A stretch of DNA of 64,000 bases from Nocardia jinanensis (lineage in GTDB: Bacteria; Actinomycetota; Actinomycetes; Mycobacteriales; Mycobacteriaceae). The stretch is taken from positions 431,320 to 495,319 of the forward strand of contig NZ_BMMH01000005.1 in assembly GCF_014645735.1 (NCBI RefSeq). Direction: 5' to 3'. Position 1 is the stretch's first letter. Every line of letters starts with the position of its first letter. The notes below the pieces were generated by a model that saw only the letters and a list, made by a program, of their open reading frames with translations, was not told the DNA's origin and made no database searches. This document shows positions 57,584-64,000 of the stretch, one piece after another. The translations under genes were made by a program, and so were the position numbers.

Positions 57584-59656
57584 TCAGAGTTCCGCGACGC
57601 TCGACCCGCCCAGCCATTGGCCGATTCGCAGGATCACGAATTCGGCCGGGCGGACGGGGCAGATACCGATCTCGACGACGAAACGGCCGCCGAGGATGTC
57701 GTCGTCGGCCATGGTCGAGCGGTCACAGGTGACGAAGAAGGCCTCCTCTTTCTTCTCGCCCATCAGCGCGCCGTCGCGCCAGACACCCTCGAGGAAAATG
57801 GAGATCGAATCCTTGACGCGTTGCCAGAGCCGATAGTCGTTGGGCTCGAATACCACCCACTGGGTGCCCTCGTCCAGGCTCTCTTCCAGGAAGATGAACA
57901 GCCGCCGCACATTGACGTAGATCCAGTCCTGCTCGCTGGTCCGGCAGCGTGCCCCGTAAACCCGGAAGCCGCGGCGGTCGGCGCGCAGGTCCCGGAGCAC
58001 GTTGATACCTCTCGGGTTCAAGATCTCCTGCTGACCTTTGGTGATCGTCTGTTCGAGGCCGGTGATACCGAGGATGACCTCGTTGGCCGGGGCCTTGTGC
58101 ACGCCGCGGGTGTTGTCGACGCGCGCGTAGATACCGAGTACATGCCCCGAAGGCGCCACCACCCGGGGCGCGCCGGTCACGGGATCGCTGACGACGACGC
58201 GGGGGTAATACAGCGCCGCATAGCGGGTGTCGAACTTATCGGCGTAGGTCTGCACGATGGGCAACGACGCCGAACTAGGTGGGTCGAGTACCACGAAGCG
58301 ATCCATCAACCGGGTGGCCTGCTCCACGAGCGCGCCCTGCACCGCGGCATCGATGACACCGGGCGCGGCGAGCAGTGCGATCTCGTCGACCTTCTCCAAC
58401 GCCAGGAGCCCCGTGGCGTCATTGGGTGCCACCTCCTTGCCGCGGTAGTCCGACGCGATCGGCGCGGCCGTACCGTCGGTCCCCTGCGTATTCAGGGTGT
58501 CGGCCAACCCGTCCGCGGGGCTCGGGAAGAAGAAGGGATGTGTGCCGGCCGGGTCCGCCACGGTGGAATCGACCTGTACGAGCGCGGAGCCGGCGAGCTG
58601 GTCCACGTAGTAGCGACCCGGCACCTTTTCGAGTGTCAGTCCGGTGAAGCGTTCGGTGACGGGGGTGTGCTCAACCGGGTCGGACCAGCTCACAGTGAGG
58701 TCGAACTCGCATGTCGCGATCCGGGTCTCGGTGATCGGCGCGGCCGGATCCCACGCCCCCGCGGCGATATCGGGCCCGTCGAGGACCAAGGCCTGATCGA
58801 CGACCCGCTCGACCTTGCGGTAGACCTTCTGGGGCTCGGCGGTGCCGAAGGAGACCTCGACCCAGGCCCCGGGGTAGAAGCCTGCCGTCGATACCACCGG
58901 GATAGACGGGGAAGCGGTGGTCATCAACGTATGCCGGACAACGGACCGACCGGCGGACTTGTAGTCGACGCCGACCCGGATCTGGTTGCCCCATGACCCT
59001 TGGCTGGACGCGACCAGTCCGAATGTGTCCGGCTTGGCCGAAGTCGTACCGCCGAGCTCGCTCACCTGCCCGTTGTTCGCCACTCCTTTCACATTGGTGA
59101 GCACCCTGGTGTAGCGGGCTTCCCAGGTCTTGTCTGCCGGCAGTTCCGGCGTGATCGTGACGATGCCGGTATCCCGGTCGTAGTCAGTGATGGTGAGGTT
59201 CGCGGAGTCCTCCTCCACGCCGTTCTTCTCCATGACCAGCCTGAGCACGCTGCCCACGCGAAGCCCCCGGGTCGTGGCCAGGGTCAGCGTCGTCGCCTCG
59301 GGCAGGGCGTCGGAGGCCAGTCGGGTGATGACACCGCCGTGCAGGGTTCCCAGCGCCGCAGTGGCGCTGGTCGGCACCACTCGGCTTATGTAGATTCGCC
59401 TACCGCCGTTGGCGAAGAAGCCGCGCACCGCATCCGGCAGATCCCGGTGTTCGGCGAATGCGGGGCCGAAGTCGAACGCGCCGCCGAAAGTACGCACGAA
59501 TTCCGCGTAACTGGTGACCAAGGTGGGAGGCCCTTCGGCGGGGCCGCGGCGGGTGACCCCGATCATCCCGGTGGTCGTGGTCCCGACCCCGGCTATCGGG
59601 GGTGGACCGGAGCTGATCTCCTCGACGTAGACGCCGGGGGCGAGGTACTCGGGCAT
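57584..59656 (-). CDS. Contractile sheath protein 1 (main sheath)
   Basis: 690-aa phage-type tail sheath. It begins MPEYLAPGVYVEEISSGPPP. The C-terminus is textbook: NPRGINVLRDLRADRRGFRV, VNVRRLFIFLEESLDEGTQW, VVFEPNDYRLWQRVKDSI and PAEFVILRIGQWL. The subunits assemble around the tube and contract to drive it into the target. I choose the ATG at 59656 (AGAGGGAG upstream); a GTG two codons earlier is possible. The large middle region (about 110-420) is an insert domain facing outward. Followed by tube 1 after 18 bp. Confidence 0.97.
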   Translation of the reverse strand: MPEYLAPGVYVEEISSGPPPIAGVGTTTTGMIGVTRRGPAEGPPTLVTSYAEFVRTFGGAFDFGPAFAEHRDLPDAVRGFFANGGRRIYISRVVPTSATAALGTLHGGVITRLASDALPEATTLTLATTRGLRVGSVLRLVMEKNGVEEDSANLTITDYDRDTGIVTITPELPADKTWEARYTRVLTNVKGVANNGQVSELGGTTSAKPDTFGLVASSQGSWGNQIRVGVDYKSAGRSVVRHTLMTTASPSIPVVSTAGFYPGAWVEVSFGTAEPQKVYRKVERVVDQALVLDGPDIAAGAWDPAAPITETRIATCEFDLTVSWSDPVEHTPVTERFTGLTLEKVPGRYYVDQLAGSALVQVDSTVADPAGTHPFFFPSPADGLADTLNTQGTDGTAAPIASDYRGKEVAPNDATGLLALEKVDEIALLAAPGVIDAAVQGALVEQATRLMDRFVVLDPPSSASLPIVQTYADKFDTRYAALYYPRVVVSDPVTGAPRVVAPSGHVLGIYARVDNTRGVHKAPANEVILGITGLEQTITKGQQEILNPRGINVLRDLRADRRGFRVYGARCRTSEQDWIYVNVRRLFIFLEESLDEGTQWVVFEPNDYRLWQRVKDSISIFLEGVWRDGALMGEKKEEAFFVTCDRSTMADDDILGGRFVVEIGICPVRPAEFVILRIGQWLGGSSVAEL

Positions 59657-59674
59657 GAGCACTCCCTCTTCTGG

Positions 59675-60724
59675 TCAGGCGGGCAGGTCGATATCGATCA
59701 CGTTCGGATCGGCAGCGGCGCTCAGCAGGTGCACGACGGGACCGACAGTGGTCAGGCCCGGGGCGGATACGGTCAGCGTTACCCGGGGAATACCGCGCAC
59801 TCCGTCGAGGCGCCAGCGTCCGTCCGTATCCGAGCGCAGACCGGTGGCCCGCAACTCGGTCCGGGCACCGTCGCTCACCTCGATGACACCCGCGGTCGAG
59901 GCCGCTGCGGAGACGATCACGCCGTCACCCGGGTGGACCGCGCGCGCCAGCATCGTCGGCGCGGACAGGCCGCCCGCGCCGAAAAGTCGCACGGGCGTGC
60001 CGTCGATTACTGTGCGCGCCAGGGGAATTCGCAGAACCACGGTGTTGCCCGGCTCCACCCTGGCAGCGATGACATGCTCTTCGCGCTCCGGCGGGCCCAG
60101 CGCTAGAACCGTGCCGCCCCCGATGTCGGCGCTCGGTGTGACGACGACGCGGATCGAACCGGAAGCGGCCGGTCCGGCAGTAGCTGTTCCGATCGGGGTG
60201 AGAGCGCAACCGGAGACGGCGATTCCCGCCTCGTGCGCGAAGGCCAAGGGCGCACGCAGCGCCACGAGCTGTCCACCCGCCGCACCCCGGAACTCGAGGG
60301 CGGCACCCGGGACCGGAGCGTTCGGGTGGTCCGCTTCCCTGACGCGACCGGCGACCGCAACAACCGCCGAGTCCAGCGCCAGCGCCGGACCGAACCAGGG
60401 CAGGTCACTGCCCGACGGCACCACCAGATCCACATCCTGGTTTCGGTGCCCGCGCCGTTCGATCCGGACCGTCACGGTCCGGTCGGCAGTGGCAAGGCCC
60501 GGCATGGCCCGAGCCGGTACGCCGGTGAGCACCAGGTAGCCGTCGGTAACGTGCGCGCGGACGCACGGCGTCCGCGACAGAGCACGTACCTGTTCGGGCG
60601 CGGCGCCGGTCCACTCATCGAGTAACGCGATCACCACGAGGGCCTCGGTACGCAACCGCTCACCCTCGACGGTGCGATAGGTCCCGGTCGGGGTCACGAC
60701 CGTCCTGGTCACCACAACTGCCAC
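59675..60724 (-). CDS. eCIS protein with carboxypeptidase-regulatory-like domain
   Basis: 349-aa beta-rich protein of uncertain role. The last 80 residues (VSDGARTELRATGLRSDTDG, RWRLDGVRGIPRVTLTVSAP) resemble the carboxypeptidase regulatory/transthyretin-like fold, and the middle has repeated beta-strand units (AVVAVAGRVREADHPNAPVP). No signal peptide. GTG at 60724, 1 bp after the cap gene stop. Similar proteins accompany the DUF4255 cap gene in some eCIS loci; it may decorate the cap end (inference). Confidence 0.75.
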   Translation of the reverse strand: MAVVVTRTVVTPTGTYRTVEGERLRTEALVVIALLDEWTGAAPEQVRALSRTPCVRAHVTDGYLVLTGVPARAMPGLATADRTVTVRIERRGHRNQDVDLVVPSGSDLPWFGPALALDSAVVAVAGRVREADHPNAPVPGAALEFRGAAGGQLVALRAPLAFAHEAGIAVSGCALTPIGTATAGPAASGSIRVVVTPSADIGGGTVLALGPPEREEHVIAARVEPGNTVVLRIPLARTVIDGTPVRLFGAGGLSAPTMLARAVHPGDGVIVSAAASTAGVIEVSDGARTELRATGLRSDTDGRWRLDGVRGIPRVTLTVSAPGLTTVGPVVHLLSAAADPNVIDIDLPA

Positions 60725-60725
60725 C

Positions 60726-61319
60726 TCATACCGGCACCTCCGTGATCTGTTCCACCACCGAAGTGGACGAAAGCACTCGGCTGCTGTCCTGCGATGTGAA
60801 GTGGGTATCGATGACCAGTCCGTTCACCCGCAACGCCACACCCGGACGCATATGGGTGTGCAGAGTGCCCCACAGCAGAGAGAGGTCATACTGCCCCAGT
60901 GTGTCGACCCCGAGCAGGAGGGACGTCGATGAACCGGCCAGACCGCCGACGAGGTCGGCCCCGGCGAGGCGACTATGGTCGGAGAGCACCTGCACGATCC
61001 GCCCCAGCATCAGCGCGCGGACCGGCCCGGCCGGATCGAGGGGGGTGATGTGAATGAGCAGTTCGACCGGTGTCGGCCGGTGCAGCATACGGTCGGGTGC
61101 AGGCCGGGGTGCGCAACGATTGACGAGATCGGGTTGAACATCGATTCGGTGCAACCACACCGAGACCCCCGTGGTGGTGGGCACGAGTTCGAGCTCTCGG
61201 GGGGACAGAGTCGAGACCGGCACCCCACTCAGGCCGGTCTCGCCGGACTGGGTGATATGTCGCTCCAGCAGAGTGACAACCGAGCCCAGCGCATCCCGTA
61301 CGGCGGTATATCCAGCCAT
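60726..61319 (-). CDS. Pvc16-type cap/terminator protein (DUF4255)
   Basis: 197-aa DUF4255 protein, the tail-terminator/cap (Pvc16, Afp16) that closes the tube and sheath. Family features: the start YTAVRDALGSVVTLLERHIT, SVWLHRIDVQPDLVNRC, PTPVELLIHITPLDPAGPVR and QYDLSLLWGTLHTHMRPGVA. It is the first gene of the 31.5-kb leftward operon, so its upstream region (61320 onward) should contain the main promoter. ATG at 61319 has only a weak ribosome-binding site, which suggests a leaderless or inefficient start. Full-length for the family. Confidence 0.92.
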   Translation of the reverse strand: MAGYTAVRDALGSVVTLLERHITQSGETGLSGVPVSTLSPRELELVPTTTGVSVWLHRIDVQPDLVNRCAPRPAPDRMLHRPTPVELLIHITPLDPAGPVRALMLGRIVQVLSDHSRLAGADLVGGLAGSSTSLLLGVDTLGQYDLSLLWGTLHTHMRPGVALRVNGLVIDTHFTSQDSSRVLSSTSVVEQITEVPV

Positions 61320-61428
61320 GACTGCAATGCAACCGCTGCCCTGTCACTCGACTGTCGCGCCGTTCACCCACATTCCGTCACCGTCGCGTCACCACCTGCC
61401 GTTCCCTACTCGAAAACGCCCTCGACGT
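61320..61428 (-). promoter_or_regulatory. Probable promoter region of the injection-system operon
   Basis: The 109 bp upstream of the first operon gene contain two GTGACG direct repeats on the minus strand and an AT-richer patch near 61400. I cannot assign -35/-10 boxes with confidence. Promoter location is inferred because every downstream gene is closely coupled. Confidence 0.35.
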
Positions 61429-61600
61429 GCACTCGCCCTCGTATCACTGGAACAGAACGAGGCCATGCAGCGCATGTCCAGCGCAAGCTTCGCCCAGGGC
61501 GAAGAAGTCAAGAAGATCTCCTCTTGGGCAGCCATCCTGTTCACCTCCACCCTCATCGCGTCGGTATACGGCATGAACTTCGACCACATGCCCGAAGTAG
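61429..61600 (+). pseudogene. corA magnesium transporter fragment
   Basis: A short stretch reads ALVSLEQNEAMQRMSSASFA, KKISSWAAILFTSTLIASVY, GMNFDHMPEV, i.e. the C-terminal helix and first transmembrane segment of CorA with its invariant GMN signature. Everything upstream and the second membrane helix are missing. A dead fragment, marking a recombination junction next to the operon promoter. Confidence 0.7.
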
Positions 61601-61985
61601 GTGGGGCGGATGCCGCAGAGGCCATGGGTCAACGGAAAGCGGGGCCGTCTTCACGTTTCACCGCGATCTCGACGTTGTTCTGCTCGGCGTCCTCACTCCG
61701 ATGCGCGCCGATGCTCTCCCCCGCGGTCGTCACTGCGGGCTCGGGAAGATTGTCGTTGTCGAACTGGGTCATGGCTGTGGATCTTCCTCTCCGAACCGGG
61801 CCGCTGTCTCGGATCGTCGCGTCATACTTCGGTTATGGGGAGCGAGTCGCCACGGGGGCATGCACGCGGGGGACGTCTGGGCGGCACGAACGTGAAGGGG
61901 TACACCCGCTTCACCGACCGGCCCCGCGCCGCGGCGAGGCGGTGGCCGGTCCCCGTACTACCCCGGATCGCGCAGCGCCTCGGTC
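61601..61985. other. Gap with no supported gene
   Basis: About 385 bp downstream of the corA fragment with no convincing reading frame; a short frame around KGYTRFTDRPRAAARRWPVP may be the original N-terminus of the small membrane protein at 61986, separated from it by a frameshift. Confidence 0.35.
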
Positions 61986-62186
61986 ATGCCGACCCTGTGG
62001 GCCCTCGGCGCGCTCCTGGTCGGCGGGATTCTCGTGCTGGTCGTACTGACCCTCACCCACATGGACTCACCCGCCGAACGCACCGAGGGACCTGCCGCTC
62101 CTTCGACGGTCGTGCCCGCGAAACCTGCTGCCCCGCCCGAACCTGCTGTGCCTCCGCCCCCGTGCTTCCCCCTGGCGCCGTGCTGA
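61986..62186 (+). CDS. Possible small membrane protein
   Basis: 66-aa frame with one transmembrane helix (LWALGALLVGGILVLVVLTL) and a Pro/Ala/Cys-rich tail ending CFPLAPC. No ribosome-binding site at the ATG, and the better N-terminus may lie in another frame upstream. It overlaps the end of the frameshifted gene on the opposite strand, so both cannot be fully real. Confidence 0.35.
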   Translation: MPTLWALGALLVGGILVLVVLTLTHMDSPAERTEGPAAPSTVVPAKPAAPPEPAVPPPPCFPLAPC

Positions 62187-62534
62187 GGAGTGCCCAGCCG
62201 TAGCGGTGATCTCGTTCAATCCAGGTAGCCGAGCTGCTGAACCGTGCGACCCAGCGCTGGCGTTCCTCCCGGTTCAACAGCTTGCGGACCGCGAGCAGCT
62301 GGGTTTCGTCCGCGTCCGGGTCGGCGTGCACCGCGAGCTCGCAGGGTTCCGACCGTCGTCCTCGGTGAAGAACCAGTGCTCGATCTCTCGCACCGTCAGA
62401 TACAGCGCTGTCCGAACGCCGGCGAAATGGAGCCGGTCACCAACACGCGGCAGGGCCACTGCATCGACCAGGAAGTGGACCGACTCGCCCGTGGGCGCTC
62501 CCTCGTCGTTCTTGGCCGCTATATACACCCTCAC
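62053..62534 (-). pseudogene. Hypothetical gene split by a single-base frameshift
   Basis: Starting from a GTG at 62534 with GGGGAGGGG upstream, the frame reads VYIAAKNDEGAPTGESVHFL and AGVRTALYLTVREIEHWFFT, then loses sense. The neighbouring frame continues naturally as AVHADPDADETQLLAVRKLL and NREERQRWVARFSSSATWIE down to about 62.2 kb. One base lost or gained near 62.35 kb would join them. No family recognised. A sequencing error or a real inactivation are both possible. Confidence 0.5.
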
Positions 62535-62949
62535 CCCTCCCCACCGGTCATTCGGAACAGCGCACCAGGACCTGACCGCGGACCCGACCGCCACACCCTG
62601 AGTGGACAGAGCTCAGGCGGTCCGGACCTTGCGGCGAAACTCGTACGGCGAGGTGGCCCCGGGATGCCCTGCGGCCGTCGGAAGGACATGATGATTTCTT
62701 GATGTCCTCGGACCACCGCCGACCGTTACACGCTCTCCGCGACCAGCGGTCAATCCGGCGGGAGACGTTCGCTTGATGAACCCCACCTCGTAGGTGGACT
62801 GCATGTGGCCGTATTTGCGTAAACCGCACATGGTCCATCAGTAGGTGCCGACGCGTTAGCCCATTAGCGGTGCTTCGGGGTCCGACCTACGGAACTTCAC
62901 CGAACTGGCCGGAACAGCGGCGCGGGTGGTTTTTCCGGGCAAGCCAGGG
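62535..62949. other. Gap with no supported gene
   Basis: About 415 bp. Minus-strand frames contain scattered coding-like words (SPYEFRRKV) that faintly recall the start of an IS3-type OrfA, but nothing can be assembled. No hairpin or repeat noted. Confidence 0.35.
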
Positions 62950-63126
62950 CTAACGCGGCCTCGTCGCGACTTCTTGGATCAGGTGCAGCAAAGCCCGCGC
63001 AGCGGCTGGGTTGAGCTCGGGCGGATTCTCCGAGACGATGACCTGGAGTTCCCCTGAGCTCCTGCTACTTTGCGGCGAGCGAGCGTTAGTCGACCTAGGA
63101 GTCTCTGTCTGTTCGCCGTACTCCAT
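62950..63126 (-). CDS. Small hypothetical protein
   Basis: 58-aa protein MEYGEQTETPRSTNARSPQS... ending LNPAAARALLHLIQEVATRPR. ATG at 63126 is preceded by GAAGGTGG. The C-terminal ELNPAAARALLHLIQE helix is typical of small actinobacterial ORFs found in mobile or variable regions. Function unknown. Confidence 0.55.
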   Translation of the reverse strand: MEYGEQTETPRSTNARSPQSSRSSGELQVIVSENPPELNPAAARALLHLIQEVATRPR

Positions 63127-63304
63127 GACGCCACCTTCTGATCGTTGTGGCAGGAAGCGAGGAAACACCCCAACGGCGGGCACTCAACCGATACCCTCGA
63201 GAGCCGGAAGGACACCCACGATACGGCGAAGGCGATGCGCTACGCCAACCTGCCGATTTCTCAGTATTCCCTCAGCTTAGTCCGAATCGAACCCCCACAG
63301 GCCC

Positions 63305-63678
63305 CTACCTGCAGTTTCGCTTCCACTTCGCGCCGCGAAAGTGTCGCTGATCGGGAAACCCGAGGGCGCGCCACTCCGTTGCCCGCACACCACACTCGGC
63401 GGTGAACTGATCGCAGGCTTCGGCGAGCCAGGATCGAAACGTGGGCAACAATGCGCGATCGTAGCTGTGCAGGGTCACGGCTATGGAGGCGCCGATTTCG
63501 ATCTGCGTCTCCATATCGGCCACCAGCTGGTCGTGCCCGGCGCAGCGCGCGGACGTGGGCACTCGAATCCGGGAGTTCTGATCGTGTGTGCGAACAACAC
63601 TGCAAGGGCGACGTCGTAGGCCCAGAAAAAGTGCTCGACAGTACCGTCGTCGAAAACCACCGCAGTGGTGTTGCTCAT
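63305..63678 (-). pseudogene. Second hypothetical gene split by a frameshift
   Basis: From ATG 63678 the frame gives MSNTTAVVFDDGTVEHFFWA and YDVALAVLFAHTIRTPGF, then the neighbouring frame continues as PTSARCAGHDQLVADMETQI and SIAVTLHSYDRALLPTFRSW to a stop at 63305. A one-base shift near 63.55 kb separates the halves. No family recognised. The pattern is the same as in the gene at 62053-62534. Confidence 0.45.
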
Positions 63679-63911
63679 GGCTTGGCAGGCTATCGGATGC
63701 GGATAGAGGTCGTCGGCATTCTGCATCTCCAGATGTACGTGACCTCTACCCGCCGGGATGCCGACATCTTGCCGAGGGCGACGCGCCTTTCGTAAAAGCC
63801 GCCGGCTAGCCACCGAACCGGTCGTCGTCGACACCTGCAGTACCAGCGCCCTCCGGTCTGTTCCGAATCACGCCGCCTACAGCGCATCCAATTGGGTGGT
63901 GCGCGGCATGA

Positions 63912-63929
63912 CCCGGGTAACCACCCGGG
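63912..63929. terminator. Hairpin downstream of the gene entering from the right
   Basis: Perfect 7-bp stem CCCGGGT / ACCCGGG with an AACC loop, one base beyond the stop codon of the partial minus-strand gene. No T-tract. Confidence 0.45.
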
Positions 63930-63930
63930 C

Positions 63931-64000
63931 TCAGGGGGTGGCCTGCCGGACCGTCATGCGTTTGATTCCGTGGATGAGCGCGCTGTGCCCGTACTCGGGT
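63931..64000 (-). CDS. 3' end of a gene entering from the right
   Basis: The minus strand at the window edge reads PEYGHSALIHGIKRMTVRQA followed by TP and a TGA at 63931-63933, with a hairpin immediately after. It looks like the last 22 codons of a gene whose body is outside the window. No family can be named. Confidence 0.35.
   Translation of the reverse strand, partial: PEYGHSALIHGIKRMTVRQATP

Noticed and set aside
62613..62831. Possible IS3 OrfA start
   Set aside because: Only a faint SPYEFRRKV resemblance in a short frame; no HTH, no OrfB and no inverted repeats.

Overview
The window is very GC-rich DNA with dense coding, GTG/TTG starts and many 4-bp ATGA/GTGA gene overlaps. Its gene content (YrbE/Mce permeases, redundant acyl-CoA dehydrogenases and CoA ligases, TetR regulators) points to a mycolic-acid actinomycete, most likely Nocardia or a close relative. 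No rRNA or tRNA gene and no CRISPR array was seen.

Region 1 (1-21.1 kb) is a lipid or isoprenoid-type catabolic cluster. It holds two YrbE permease genes at the left edge (an Mce importer), an aldehyde dehydrogenase, a PaaG-like enoyl-CoA isomerase/hydratase, an alpha/beta hydrolase, a FadB-like bifunctional enzyme, a thiolase, a nitroreductase-family flavoprotein, a DUF2236 (MpaB/latex-clearing-protein-like) oxygenase, an alpha-methylacyl-CoA racemase-like CoA transferase, two acyl-CoA dehydrogenases, a Baeyer-Villiger monooxygenase, an acyl-CoA ligase, a tandem-domain TetR regulator and an APH-fold phosphotransferase. Eight copies of one 21-bp inverted repeat (half-site about GWCYRNACA) lie at the head of every transcription unit here, including the tandem TetR gene, so the cluster reads as one regulon. 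The combination suggests uptake, oxidative cleavage and beta-oxidation of a methyl-branched substrate, although the substrate is inferred.

Region 2 (21.1-29.0 kb) is accessory and partly decayed. It holds a secreted M6-like metalloprotease with less GC-biased codon use, a secreted PAF-acetylhydrolase-like lipase, a TetR/hydrolase pair with 14-bp direct repeats between them, an IS5-type transposase remnant and a broken tyrosine recombinase gene. A BTAD/SARP-type regulator follows.

Region 3 (29.86-61.32 kb) is the highlight: a 31.5-kb, one-direction, translationally coupled operon encoding an extracellular contractile injection system (eCIS, the PVC/Afp/AlgoCIS class of phage-tail-like particles). 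In transcription order (right to left) it encodes a Pvc16-type cap, a carboxypeptidase-regulatory-like protein, sheath 1, tube 1, sheath 2, tube 2, a DUF5908-like small protein, a LysM adaptor, a spike split into gpD-like and gpV-like genes, an unknown helical protein, gp25, baseplate J and tail protein I. Then come three fibre-like proteins that share an N-terminal domain (one carries a beta-propeller and 25 collagen triplets), a small coiled-coil protein, an unknown 501-aa protein and an AAA+ ATPase. The operon ends with a 2,251-aa giant protein carrying annexin-like segments, a hydrophobic region and a PD-(D/E)xK nuclease signature, followed by a small overlapping gene that could be its immunity protein or chaperone. 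No capsid, portal, terminase or T6SS membrane-complex gene is present.

Region 4 (61.3-64 kb) is the decayed right flank: a corA fragment, two genes split by single-base frameshifts, small hypotheticals and the tail of one gene that enters from the right. Mobile-element remnants on the left and gene wreckage on the right suggest that the injection-system operon sits in a variable island.
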